This document shows positions 11,377-20,870 of a stretch of 64,000 nt of DNA, in pieces; positions within the stretch are counted from its first letter, which is position 1, and each line of letters opens with the position of its first letter. The notes under the pieces are model-generated. The model was not told the origin of the DNA. It made no database searches and saw nothing but the letters and a program-made list of their open reading frames with translations. A program made the position numbers and the translations under genes. Origin of the DNA: Arachis hypogaea (lineage: Eukaryota; Streptophyta; Magnoliopsida; Fabales; Fabaceae); contig NC_092051.1 of NCBI RefSeq assembly GCF_003086295.3, positions 78,252,445-78,316,444 on the forward strand, in the 5' to 3' direction.

Positions 11377-11790
11377 TTATCAAAACAAATAAAAGAAGAG
11401 TTCCAAGTAGTTCAATTAAGAAGTGGGAAAATATTAAATACCTCACTTCAGAGCAGCAGAAAGCCAAGAAAAGAACAATTGATAGAGGATGAGCAAAATA
11501 CTATCCAAAATCCCTCTGAGGACAGTAAGAGCCCAGAGAGGAATAACTCTGGCGTTCAAACGCCAGAAAAGGGTGAAAAGCTGGCGTTAAACGCCCAACC
11601 CACGCACAGTTCTAGCATTCAAACGCCAGGAACAGGCAAGGAGCTAGCGTCAAACGCCCAATAGAAGCTCAGTTCTGGCGTTCAAATGCCAGAAATAGGT
11701 AGGAAGTTGGTGTCCAACGCCAATCAAGCTTCCAACCCTGGCATTCAAACGCCATTGAGGGATCAAACACACACAAGTGCTGATAACAAC
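11377..11790 (+). pseudogene. Element E gag-protease linker coding the palindromic array
   Basis: Same frame as gag and protease. It starts with the conserved VVQLRSGK linker motif. From 11549 to 11755 the coding sequence is built of GGCGTTCAAACGCC-type units, so the protein reads SGVQTPE, LALNAQ, SSIQTPG, LASNAQ, SGVQMPE, LVSNAN, PGIQTP in alternation. One TAG near 11662 interrupts it. The units are the same palindromes as in the LTR and 3' region of this element. Whether the peptide matters is unknown. Confidence 0.7.
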
Positions 11791-13605
11791 CCCTCTAAAA
11801 AGGCTTTCCCAACCACTTCTGTAGGAAATAAACCTGCAGCAACCAAGGTTGAGGAGTACAAAGCCAAGATACCTTATCCTCAAAAACTCCACCAAGAGGA
11901 GCATGATAAGCAATTTGCTCGCTTTGCATACTATCTCAGGACTCTTGAAATAAAGATTCCGTTTGCAGACGCACTTGAGCAAATACCCTCTTATGCCAAG
12001 TTCATGAAAGACATCTTGAGTCATAAGAAGGATTGGAGAGAAACTGAAAGAGTTCTCCTCACTGAAGAATGCAGTGCAGTCATTCTGAAAAGCTTCCCAG
12101 AAAAGTTTAAAGATCCCGGGAGCTTTATGATACCATGCATATTAGAGGGTAATTGCACCAAGACAGCTTTATGTGATCTTGGGGCAAGCATCAACCTAAT
12201 CCCTGCATCCACCATCAGAAAGCTTGGCTTGACTGAAGAGGTCAAACCAACCCGGATATGTCTTCAACTTGCTGATGGCTCCATTAAATACCCATCAGGC
12301 ATAATTGAGGACATGATTGTTAAGGTTGGGCCATTTGCCTTCCCTACTGACTTTGTAATGCTAGAAATGGAGGAGCACAAGAGTGCAACTCTCATTCTAG
12401 GAAGACCATTCCTAGCAACTGGACGAACCCTCATTGACGTCCAAAAAGGGGAGATAACCCTGGGAGTCAATGAGGATGAGTTTAAGTTGAATGTTGTCAA
12501 AGCTATGCAACATCCAGACACATCAGACGACTGCCTGAGCGTTGATATTATTGACTCCCTAGTGGAAGAGGTTAATATGACTGAGAGTCTCGAATCAGAG
12601 CTAGAGGACATTTTTAAAGATGTTCAGCCTGATCTGGAGGATTCAGAGGAATTGAAAGAGCCTCTGAAACTTCCTCAGGAAGAGGAAAAACCTCCTAAAC
12701 CCGAGCTCAAACCATTACCACCATCCCTGAAATATGCATTTTTGGGAGAAGGTGACACTTTTCCGGTAATCATAAGCTCTGCTTTAAATCCCCTGGAAGA
12801 GGAAGCGCTACTTCAAGTGCTAAGGACACACAAAACAGCTCTTGGATGGTCCATAAGTGACCTTAAGGGCATCAGCCCAGCAAGATGCATGTACAAGATC
12901 CTATTGGAGGATGATGCTAAGCCAGTGGTTCAACCACAGAGGCAGCTAAATCCAGCCATGAAGGAAGTAGTGCAGAAAGAGGTCACTAAGTTACTAGAGG
13001 CTGGGATTATTTATCCTATTTCTGATAGCCCCTGGGTGAGTCCTGTCCAAGTTGTCCCTAAGAAGGGAGGTATGACAGTAGTTCATAATAAAAAAAATGA
13101 ACTGGTTCCTACAAGAACAGTTACAGGGTGGCGTATGTGTATTGACTACAGAAGGCTCAATACAGCCACCAGGAAGGATCACTTCCCTTTACCATTCATA
13201 GACCAGATGCTAGAAAGACTAGCAGGTCATGAATACTACTACTTTTTGGATGGCTATTCAGGTTACAACCAAATTACAGTAGATCCTCAGGACCAAGAGA
13301 AAACAGCATTCACATGTCCATCTGGAGTATTTACATACAGAAGAATGCCTTTTGGTCTGTGCAATGCACCTGCAACCTTTCAGAGGTGCATGCTCTCTAT
13401 CTTCTCTGATATGGTAGAGAAATTTCTGGAAGTCTTCATGGATGACTTCTCAGTATTTGGAGACTCATTTAGCTCCTGTCTTAACCATCTAGCACTTGTT
13501 CTGAAAAGATGCCAAGAGACTAACCTGGTTCTAAATTGGGAAAAATGTCACTTTATGGTGACTGAAGGAATTGTCCTTGGCATAAAATTTCAAACAAGGG
13601 AATAG
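11686..13605 (+). pseudogene. Element E protease and reverse transcriptase
   Basis: A 639-codon open frame. Protease aspartate is D164 in CDLGASINLIP, followed by LILGRPFLATGR. RT has [71 protein letters not shown] and the catalytic FMDD (586-587). The frame breaks at about 13580 by a one-base loss relative to its siblings and runs into TAG at 13603-13605; RT continues in another frame at 13608. The beginning overlaps the linker because there is no separate start for protease. Confidence 0.85.
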
Positions 13606-13607
13606 AG

Positions 13608-14478
13608 GTGGATCAAGCTAAGGTAGAGGTAATTGAAAAATTACCACTACCCACCAATGTTAAGGCAAACAGAAGCTTTCTAGGACATGCAGGATTCTAT
13701 AGGAGGTTTATAAAGGATTTTTCAAAAATTGCAAAACCTCTAAGTAATCTGCTAGCTGTTGACACGCCATTTATGTTTGACACAGAGTGTCTGCAGGCGT
13801 TTGAAACTCTGAAAGCTAAGCTGGTCACAGCACCAGTTATTTCTGCACCAGACTGGACATTACCATTTATTTGAACTAATGTGTGATGCCAGTGACCATG
13901 CCATTGGTGCAGTACTGGGACAGAGGCATAACAAGCTTCTGCATGTCATTCATTATGCTAGCCGCATTTTAAATGATGCCCAGAAAAATTACACAACCAC
14001 AGAAAAAGAGCTGCTTGCAGTGGTTTATGCCATTGACAAGTTTAGATCATACTTAGTAGGATCAAAAGTGATTGTGTACACTGACCATGCTGCTCTTAAA
14101 TATCTACTCACAAAGCAGGATTCAAAGCCCAGGCTCATAAGATGGGTGTTGCTTATGCAAGAGTTTGATATAGAAATAAGAGACAGAAAAGGGACAGAGA
14201 ATCAAGTAGCTGATCACCTGTCCCGGATAGAACCAGTAGTAGGAGCATCCCTCCCTCCTACTGAGATCTCTGAAACCTTTCCGGATGAGCAATTGTTTGC
14301 TATTCAGGAAGCTCTGTGGTTTGCAGACATTGCAAACTATAAGACACAAGGTTCTCCTTCTGTAACCATGGAGAGGAAGCATGAAAAGCTTCTCTCAATA
14401 AAGAGTCAAACAAAACCCCCACATTCAAACTCTAAGTTTGGTGTTGGGAGGTTCCAACCTTGCTCTGATTATCTGTGA
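13608..14478 (+). pseudogene. Element E RT thumb, RNase H and shared tail
   Basis: Two pieces. 13608-13874 encodes the end of RT ([19 protein letters not shown]). A four-base duplication near 13870 then returns the original frame, and 13879-14478 encodes RNase H with [36 protein letters not shown] and [10 protein letters not shown], holding the expected D, E, D, D residues. After [10 protein letters not shown], where integrase should begin, comes the tail [13 protein letters not shown] ending in SNSKFGVG. G has the same tail right after protease. No integrase motif is present. Confidence 0.82.
14434..14451 (+). other. AAGTTTGGTGTTG box inside the coding tail of E
   Basis: AAGTTTGGTGTTGGGAGG encodes SKFGVGR in the tail. 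The same words precede the third ORF and, in shorter form, the 3' LTRs. G carries a one-base variant at 28450-28467 on the minus strand. Confidence 0.6.
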
Positions 14479-14518
14479 GGCTCCATGAGAGCTCATTGTC
14501 AAGCTATTGAAATTAAAG

Positions 14519-14540
14519 AAGCGCTTGTTGGGAGGCAACC
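14519..14540 (+). other. Post-pol stem-loop of E, split by insertion of F
   Basis: GAAGCGCTTG then TTGGG AGGCAA CC; the 3' arm continues after F at 16872. Before the insertion the site read TTGGG-AGGCAA-CCCAA, the counterpart of the hairpins in C, G, H and K. G shows the uninterrupted version on the minus strand at 28357-28374. Confidence 0.65.
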
Positions 14541-16189
14541 TGATAAACCCCGATTTTGTGGTTTATCTTCTGCTTATTTTGGGGGATTTTATCACCTTTT
14601 CTCACATTTATTCAATGAAATAGCATGGTTTTGTAATTCTCCCTTGATTTGTGCTTAAATGTGAAAACATGCCTTTTAGGCCCTAAAATTGTTGATTTTA
14701 ATTCACTTTAATTCCATTTGATGCCTTGATATGTTTGTTGAGTAATTTCATGTTCATAAGGCAAGTATCGGATGGAAAAAGTGAGGAGAAAAGCATGCAA
14801 AATGGGAGAACTCATGAAGAAATGAAGGAGCCGTAAAGCTGTGAAGCCTGACCTCGTCGCACTCAATTGACCATAACTTGAGCTACAAAGGTCCAAATGA
14901 GGCGGTTCCAGTTGCGTTGGAAAGCTAACATCCAGGGCTTCGAAATAATATAAATTTTTCCATATGTTGCTTCGCGTTCAGGGGCGCGCACGCGCCGATG
15001 CTGTCCGTGGCCCACTTTAATGAAATCGCCCCCAGCGATTTTGCAGCTCCTTTTGGGCCCAATCCAACCCATTTTTGATGCTATTGAACCCAAGGATTGA
15101 AAGGGAAAGGAAGAAAGTAGTCATAGTTTTAGTTTTCATCATGTTTTAGGGTAGAATTCTAGAGAGAGAAACTCTCTCCTCTCTCTAGATTTTAGGGTAA
15201 TTTTAGTTAATTCTTCTTGGATCCAAGTTTTAATTCTTGTTTTGATTTAGTTTCTCCTTTTAATTTCTTGTTTCTACTACTCTATTCTTCTTAGTTCTCT
15301 TGTCAATTTTACTTTTATGTCTCTTTTATGTTTATGAATGCTCATGTTGGATCTTGTTTACATTTAATGAATTTAATGTTTGATGTTCTTTTTATTGTTG
15401 ATTTGAGTTGTGTTCTTACTCTCCTTGCAATTTGTAGCTGGTAGAATTTACTATTTCTTGTCATTTATTATGCTTTCCTTTTATGCCTTCCAAGTGTTTG
15501 ACAAAATGTTTGGTTGGATGTTAGAGTAGATCTTGAGCATTCTTGGCTTGGAAAGAGTAATTGGGCAATCTTGAGTCATGAAAACCCAACTTATGTTGGT
15601 GATCTAGAGTTGTTAGCTAATATTGTTTCCATTGAGGCTAATCTTTTGCTAGTTTAATTAGTAAGTTGGTTAGGACTTTTGGATTGAGATTAGCTAGTCT
15701 CGTTAGACTTTCTCCCTATTTGTTGGAGTTGACATAATGAGATAAATTCTTGTTTATATTTGTGATATGATTAATTAGTCTTGTTTGACATTCTCCCGAT
15801 GTGTGAGTTAACTAAATAAGATGAATTAATCATGCATGACTAGGATAGAAAGCCTATGATCTCAATCCATTGCCATGAATGTCTCTCTTTATTACTTACT
15901 TTTTTTTAATTAATTGCTCTCTTTACTTTTCTTGCCATTTATTTTCTTGTCCTCTTATCAACCAAACCCCCTTTTGCATTTTCATAGCCAATAATTAAAC
16001 ACTTCATTACAACTTTTCGTGAGACGACCCGGAGTCTAAATACTTCGGTTATAAATTCATTGGGGTTTGTACTTGTGACAACTCAAATTTTTTATGTAGG
16101 AATTGTTTGTTGGTTTAGAACTATGCTTACAACGAAGTTCTTATTTCTAGAAGAGAAATTCTAAACCATCGAGCAAAACTCACTCATCA
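14541..16189 (+). repeat. 5' LTR of element F
   Basis: Starts TGATAAACC and ends CACTCATCA, 1,649 bases, with a three-base spacer before the primer site. It contains the shared LTR module (about 14865-14960: CATAACTTGAGCTACAAAG, then GTTGGAAAGCTAACATCCAG) followed at once by a short CpG-rich palindromic piece (GGGGCGCGCACGCGCC). No gene is coded in it. Confidence 0.9.
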
Positions 16190-16192
16190 AAA

Positions 16193-16210
16193 TGGCGCCG
16201 TTGCCGGGGA
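16193..16210 (+). other. Primer-binding site, element F
   Basis: TGGCGCCGTTGCCGGGGA, identical to the sites of E, G and K, three bases after the LTR end. Confidence 0.9.
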
Positions 16211-16337
16211 GTTGCAATGGTGTTATATTGTTGGCTATTGTATATATGTTAATATGCTTCTTTGCTAGTTTTTGCTTGTTTTAGGAGTTAGTTTTTATTC
16301 GTTCTTACTAGTCTTGTTTTTATTTTCTCTTGCTATT

Positions 16338-16664
16338 ATGAATTCTCATCACTTTGGCTATGAGTTTGGTTCAAATTATGTTGTAGGGAATAAAAGCTAC
16401 AATGAGGATGTGCATCAAGGATGGAACAATCAAAGGTGGGAGGAGCCTCAAGGGATTGATCAACCTTCTTGGCAACAACCCCCTCCGGATTCTTATGGGT
16501 ATAACTCTAATCCTAATGCATATCAATCTAGTCGATGTGGTGACCCTTATTGTGATTGTCAACAACCACCACCACATGCCTATGAACCACCCCCTCAACA
16601 TGACTTTGAACCACCTTACTCACAAGCCCCCTTTTCACCAAAAACCCCCCTATACCCCTCATAG
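16338..16664 (+). pseudogene. Element F gag N-terminal fragment
   Basis: From ATG 16338 the frame gives MNSHHFGYEFGSNYVVGNKSY and a stretch rich in W, Q, P, Y and N (QPPPHAYEPPPQHDF), typical of the low-complexity start of some Athila gag proteins. It runs straight into the end of the 3' LTR and stops at 16664. The break is near the C-rich word AACCCCCC that is also found in the 5' LTR near 15965, suggesting deletion at short homology. No gag core is left. A start at 16272 in the same frame would add an N-terminal hydrophobic stretch, but homology-free DNA just after the primer site makes that unlikely. Confidence 0.55.
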
Positions 16665-16866
16665 CCAATAATCATACAATTCATTGCAACTCTTCGTGAG
16701 ACGACCCAGAGTCTAAATACTTCGGTTATTTTTCATTGGGGATTGTTATTTGTGACAATCAAATTTTTTATTGAGAGGATTGTTTGTTGGTGTAGAACTA
16801 TACTTGCAACGAGATTTCATTCATTTGAGGAAATTCTATACCAACACGACAATTTTGTTAAAATCA
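16640..16866 (+). repeat. 3' LTR remnant of element F
   Basis: Matches the last 227 bases of the 5' LTR (15963-16189), from CATAGCCAATAATCA through GAGACGACCCAGAGTCTAAA to the terminal TCA, with many substitutions. It ends exactly at the CAACC duplication. Confidence 0.85.
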
Positions 16867-16871
16867 CAACC

Positions 16872-17017
16872 CAATGTTATTTAATCATATCTATTTTATT
16901 TTCTTTTTGTTATTTCGTGATTTATTAGGTTGATGATCATGTGAAGTCACAAAAACTACTGAAAAATCAAAAACAGAAAGAAAAACAGAATTGAAAATAG
17001 TACACCCTGGAGGAGAG
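16872..17017 (+). other. Element E, start of 3' noncoding region
   Basis: Continuation of E after F: CAATGTTATTTAATCATATC matches the minus strand of G just after its post-pol hairpin. The stretch is AT-rich, with no coding frame. Confidence 0.7.
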
Positions 17018-17190
17018 CAGTCTGGCGTTTAAATGCTAGAAACAAGCATCTGTCTGGCGTTTAACGCCAGAAATAAGCACCAAGCTGGCGTTTAACGCCA
17101 GAAATAAGTATCTGCCTGGCGTTAAACGCCAGAAATAGGCTACATTTGGGCGTTTAACGCCAGAAACAAGTAGCAGTCTGGCGTTAAATG
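17018..17190. repeat. Palindromic GGCGTTTAACGCC array in the 3' region of E
   Basis: Six units of CTGGCGTTTAACGCCAG type, period about 28-30 bases, with spacers like AAATAAGCACCAAG. G carries its own array at the same relative place (27985-28205). Transcribed, each unit can form a 6- to 7-bp hairpin, and neighbouring units can pair with each other. Confidence 0.88.
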
Positions 17191-17400
17191 CAAGGATTGC
17201 ACAGCAAGGGCATTTTACACGCCTAATTGGAGCAGGGATGTTAAGTCCTTGACCCCACTTGATCTGTGGACCCCACAGAATCCTCTACAGGATCTGTGGA
17301 CCCCACAGGATCCCCACCTACCTCAGCATTCCAATTCAAACCATTTCCCTCCCATACCCACCCATTCATACTTCTCCTTCTACTCCCTTCTATCTTCTTG

Positions 17401-17416
17401 TGCTCGAGGATGAGCA
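17401..17416 (+). other. AGGA-loop stem-loop, upstream copy in E
   Basis: TGCTC GAGGAT GAGCA, with a possible extra G-T pair closing the AGGA loop. About 10 bases later comes AAGTTTAGTGTGG. It is the upstream counterpart of the hairpin before the 3' LTR at 18811-18830. Confidence 0.55.
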
Positions 17417-17566
17417 AACCTTTTAAGTTTAGTGTGGAAAAAAGCGTTGCTTTTTGTTTTTCCATAACCATTTATGGCACCTAGGCCGGAGAGACCTCTA
17501 GAAAGAGGAAAAGGAAGGCAGTTGCTTCCACCTCCGAGTCATGAGAGATGGAGAGGTTCATCTCAA

Positions 17567-17607
17567 GGGTCCATAGTTCAGTGGTAGAGCATTTGACTGC
17601 AGATCAA
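17567..17607 (+). other. tRNA-Cys(GCA)-like 5' half
   Basis: Forty-one bases, from GGGTCCATAG through GTGGTAGAGC to GACTGCAGATCAA, match from memory the acceptor 5' strand, D arm and anticodon arm of plant tRNA-Cys, with about one difference (AGTTCAG for AGCTCAG). The match stops after the anticodon stem, so no T arm or acceptor partner is present. It cannot be a working tRNA. It lies in the decayed third-ORF region of E, and also reads as HSSVVEHLTADQ in one frame. Confidence 0.65.
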
Positions 17608-17700
17608 AGAGCTATGAGGGAGGAGCAACAAAGACAATGAAGAAACATAGAGGAGCTCAAGAGCACCATTGGTTCTTCAAGAAGAGGAAGATGCCACCCT

Positions 17701-18810
17701 CATTAAGGTGGACCCATTCCTTAATCTCCTTGTTCTTATTTTCCTGTTTTTCATTTACTATGCTTCATGTTTAATTATGTTTGTGTCTTTACTATACGAT
17801 CACTAGTATCTAAGTGTCTATGTCTTAAAGATATGAATGTCCTATGAATCCATCACCTTTCTTAAATGAAAATTGTTTTCTGAAAAAGAAAAAGAAGTAC
17901 ATGAATTTTGAATTTTAAAATAGTTTAATTATTTTGATGTGGTGGCAATACTTTTTGTTTTCTGAATGAATGATTGAACAGTGCATATGTCTTTTGAATT
18001 TGTGGTTTATGAATGTTAAAATTGTTGGCTCTAGAAGGAATGATGAAAAAGGAGAAATGTTATTTGATAACTTGAAAAATCACAAAAATGATTCTTGAAG
18101 CAAGAAAATGCAGTGAAGAACAAAGCTTGCAGAAAAAAATGCGAAAAAAAAAGAGAGCAAGAAAAAGAAAAGCAAGCAGAAAAAGCCAAAAGCTCTTTAA
18201 ACCAAAAGGCAAGAGCAAAAAGCCAATAGCCCTTAAAACCAAAAGGCAAGGGTAATAAAAAGTATCCAAGGCTTTGAGCATCAGTGGATAGGAGGGCCTA
18301 AAGGAATAAAATCCTGGCCTAAGCAGCTAAACCAAGCTGTCCCTAACCATGTGCTTGTGGCGTGAAGGTGTCAAGTGAAAACTTGAGACTGAGTGGTTAA
18401 AGTCGAGGTCCAAAGCAAAAACAGAGTGTGCTTAAGAACCCTGGACACCTCTAACTGGGGTCTTTAGCAAAGCTGAGTCACAATCTGAAAAGGTTCACCC
18501 AGTTATGTGTCTGTGGCATGTATGTATTCGGTGGTAATACTGGAAAACAGAGTGCTTAGGGCCACGGCCAAGACTCATAAAGTAGCTGTGTTCAAGAATC
18601 AACATACTGAACTAGGAGAATCAATAACACTATCTGAATTCTAAGTTCCTATAGATACCAATCATTCTGAACTTCAAAGGATAAAGTGAGATGCCAAAAC
18701 TGTTCAGAAGCAAAAAGCTAATAGCCCCGCTCATCTAACTAAGACTGATCTTCATAGATGTTTTTGGAATTCATTGTATATTCTCTTCTTTTTATCCTAC
18801 TTTGTTTTTA
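17701..18810 (+). other. Element E 3' noncoding region with a two-copy motif
   Basis: No coding frame. A purine-rich stretch lies at 18030-18260. The part 18280-18690 is conserved in G (26570-26990, minus strand). Within it two related blocks occur: AACCATGTGCTTGTGGCGTG near 18346 and CAGTTATGTGTCTGTGGCAT near 18499, about 150 bases apart. K has a diverged pair in the same region. Confidence 0.6.
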
Positions 18811-18848
18811 GTTGCTTGGGGACAAGCAACAATTTAAGTTTGGTGTTG
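18811..18848 (+). other. 3' stem-loop and putative polypurine-tract region of E
   Basis: GTTGCTTG GGGA CAAGCAAC forms an 8-bp stem with a four-base loop. It is followed by AATTT and AAGTTTGGTGTTG, which ends at the LTR start at 18849. By position the last bases must include the primer for plus-strand synthesis, although they are not a classical purine run. G and K have the same arrangement. Confidence 0.65.
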
Positions 18849-19017
18849 TGATGAGCGGATAATTTATACACTTTTTGGCATTGTTTTTAGGTAGTTTTTA
18901 ATATGTTTTAGTCACTTTTTATTATATTTTTATTAGTTTTTAAATAAAAATCACATTTCTGGACTTTACTATGAGTTTGTGTGTTTTTCTATAATTTCAG
19001 GTATTTTCTAGCTGAAA
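18849..19017 (+). repeat. Truncated 3' LTR of element E
   Basis: Starts TGATGAGCGG and follows the 5' LTR for 169 bases to TTTTCTAGCTGAAA, then switches to minus-strand C LTR. The word CTGAAA is common to both partners at the join, so the deletion probably used this six-base homology. Confidence 0.88.
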
Positions 19018-19220
19018 CGCTTAACACACAGATCATGGCATCGAATGGAATAAAGGAGAATTAAAATGCATAATTAAAAGTCTCTAGGAAGCAGTTTCAA
19101 TCATGTAATAATTTCAGGAAGGAAATATAAATGCATGCTAAATTAGTGAATAAGTGGGTAAGGATCATGATAAAACCACACAATTAAACACAATATAAAC
19201 CATAAAATAGTGGTTTATCA
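19018..19220 (-). repeat. LTR-start fragment, TGATAAACC family, inner copy
   Basis: On the minus strand it starts TGATAAACCAC at 19220 and reads about 200 bases to the deletion join. It differs from the outer copy at roughly one site in eight by eye, too much for a recent local duplication, so it may be a second insertion of the same family. Confidence 0.7.
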
Positions 19221-19587
19221 GGCGCACGAGCGCATCACTACGATTTCTCCATTCCGCGTGGTCGCATGAGTCATGCGTCTGCGTCGCTTCTCGCTGGTCA
19301 TCCCCTTAATTTCTTGTGTTCCTTCCATTTTTGCATGCCTCCTCTCCAATTTCCAAGTCATTCATGCCCTATAAAGCCTGAAACACTTAACAAAGGGATC
19401 ACGGCATCGAATGGAATAAAGGAGAATTAAAATACATAATTAAAAGTCTCTAGGAAGCAAGTTTTCAACCATGGAGTAATTTTGGGAAGGAGTTGTAAAT
19501 ACATGCTAATCATATGAATAAGTGGGTAAACATTTGATAAAACCACACAATTAAGCACAATATAAACCATAAAATAATGGTTTATCA
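19221..19587 (-). repeat. LTR-start fragment, TGATAAACC family, outer copy
   Basis: On the minus strand it starts TGATAAACCATT at 19587, where the LTR of B resumes. It runs 367 bases into a CpG-rich piece (ACGCAGACGCATG, ACCACGCGG) and is then replaced by the inner copy. It follows the LTR of H from 39215. It is the left edge of the insertion in B and probably the 5' LTR of C. Confidence 0.75.
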
Positions 19588-20870
19588 CGCACATACCAGA
19601 AATCATAAAATTCTGCAACTTTGCAAAATTTCAAATTTCGACACCAATCTTTGAATGATCATAACTTCCTCTACAAAAGTCCAAACTTTACAAACTTTAT
19701 ATCGATTTGAAGAGTTTTCAATGGACTTTAATTCTAAACAAATTTCAACAATTCTTAAAAAAAGGAGGCATAATTTATGATCAGACAAACTTTACCAATA
19801 ACCAACTTTTACCAAAAGTTCACAATAACCAATTTCCCAATTTTCACAACTCAAACCAACCAAAACCAAATAAAACCATTCCAAACTCCATTTCTCATCA
19901 AAATCTACCTTTATAACATATTGCACCATTCTTACTACTTTTTCCTTTACATTTCATCATTCTCAACCTCAACATCAAATGTATCACATTATAATCAATC
20001 CTCATTCACATTTTCCAACCACATTACCATTTCATAAATTTTAACCTACACATGTATCATTACCATTCACTTTTTAATCCACATACTCATTTATCATCAT
20101 CATATTATCACCAATCATCATAATTACTCAAATTCATCAACCCTTTATAAATCATCATACATCATCATTCAACAACTCAACAATCATTTCAAATTCAACC
20201 TATCCTATAGGTCACTAGCCTAAGTGTCCATGAATATTATATACTATATAGAGAAAACCGAAACCATACCTTGGCCGATTCCCAATATGTCCTTAACCCA
20301 AATTTGAGCAAAAGCTAGGCGTCCAACCACAATCAAACCACGAATGTAACTCCAACAAGCACCAACAAGCTCCAAACTCACAATAATCAAGCTATATATA
20401 CATCAATCATCATAAATCAACCTAGAGCTCATCATAAATAAAATTTCACAAGAGTTCAATGCCTCTTACCTTGTTCAACAGTTTTTGTAGCCAAAATCCA
20501 AGGCTAAGCAAGAGTTCGAGTGAACCTAAACAGCCAAAAATCATAAAACTTCACTTAATCAAAAGCCCTAAACTCAAAATCTTGAAGAGAAGAACTGAGA
20601 GGGATTCGAGCTTTCCTTTCCAGTTTCTTGGATGGGTTTTGTAGAGCTCTCTACGAGGAACGCGTGGCCACAAACGGTACCGCGATCGGAGCTTCGTAGT
20701 TCAAAATATGAGCTTAGGAAGCTCTATGTGAATAGTGCTCTATCTCTTCTCCCCTCTCTCTTTTCTTTCAGCTGGTGGTGTGGTGTTAAATGTGTGTTAT
20801 TGTTGAAAGGGGTTCATTAATGATCCTTTATATATGTTGGGCTTGGGCCCAACTTGGGCCTGGTCCAACC
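19588..20870 (-). repeat. 3' LTR remnant of element B
   Basis: Matches 34632-35925 closely, from CGCACATACCAGAAATCATA to GGGCCCAACTTGGGCC. Past that point the sequence departs from the right LTR, so its U3 start is lost or replaced. The other end was removed when C inserted. On the minus strand a TATA box (TATATAAAGG) lies at 20825-20834. The small frame at 20459-20820 is repeated at 35681-35869, but it is LTR sequence, not a gene. Confidence 0.85.

Larger units (their letters stand above)
14541..16866 (+). mobile_element. Element F: internally deleted LTR retrotransposon, TGATAAACC family
   Basis: 5' LTR, primer site, the first part of gag, then only the last 227 or so bases of the 3' LTR. 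Flanked by CAACC at 14536-14540 and 16867-16871. The empty site is preserved in G (GGCAACCCAATG on its minus strand near 28360), which confirms that F is an insertion in E. Everything between gag and the end of the 3' LTR has been deleted. The LTR start matches those of C and H. Confidence 0.92.
17191..17700 (+). other. Element E, upstream box region and third-ORF relic
   Basis: Contains a direct repeat of GATCTGTGGACCCCACAG (about 17259 and 17291), a stem-loop (17401-17416) followed by AAGTTTAGTGTGG, and short frames reading RPERPLERGKGRQ and ADQRAMREEQQRQ, of the basic and glutamine-rich kind seen at the C-terminus of third ORFs. No complete frame remains. The tRNA-Cys-like segment lies inside it. 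G keeps a shorter version without that segment. Confidence 0.5.
7431..19017 (+). mobile_element. Element E: Athila-type element without integrase, split by F
   Basis: Layout: 5' LTR 7431-8969, primer site 8976-8993, AT-rich leader, gag, protease, RT, RNase H, then directly a 3' noncoding region with palindromic arrays, and a 3' LTR cut after 169 bases. It sits in the gag of C; the left five bases are TTGAG, and the right duplication was lost with the 3' LTR. Element F is inserted just after the pol frame. There is no trace of integrase: the frame passes from the RNase H-integrase linker to a tail that also ends the protease frame of G. It is therefore non-autonomous by structure. Confidence 0.88.
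1..19587 (-). mobile_element. Element C: Athila-type Ty3/gypsy retrotransposon, interrupted and partly deleted
   Basis: On the minus strand this element reads, from right to left: LTR start (19587, or 19220), then a deletion, gag C-terminal part, protease, RT, RNase H, integrase, and a CpG-rich spacer that leaves the window at base 1. Solo LTR D and element E are inserted in it. The LTR start TGATAAACC matches those of F (14541) and H (39215). The pol is a close sibling of that of H. It entered the left LTR of B, where B sequence resumes at 19588 with CGCAC. The matching duplication would lie left of the window. The family call rests on the pol type and the primer-site type; the exact right end is uncertain because two LTR-start copies lie in tandem there. 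Confidence 0.8.

Noticed and set aside
16272..16664. Signal peptide on the gag of F from an upstream start at 16272
   Set aside because: The hydrophobic lead is the T-rich leader in translation. The ATG at 16338 starts the low-complexity gag.
17567..17607. A functional tRNA-Cys gene
   Set aside because: Only the 5' half is present; there is no T arm, acceptor partner or terminator-like T run in place.
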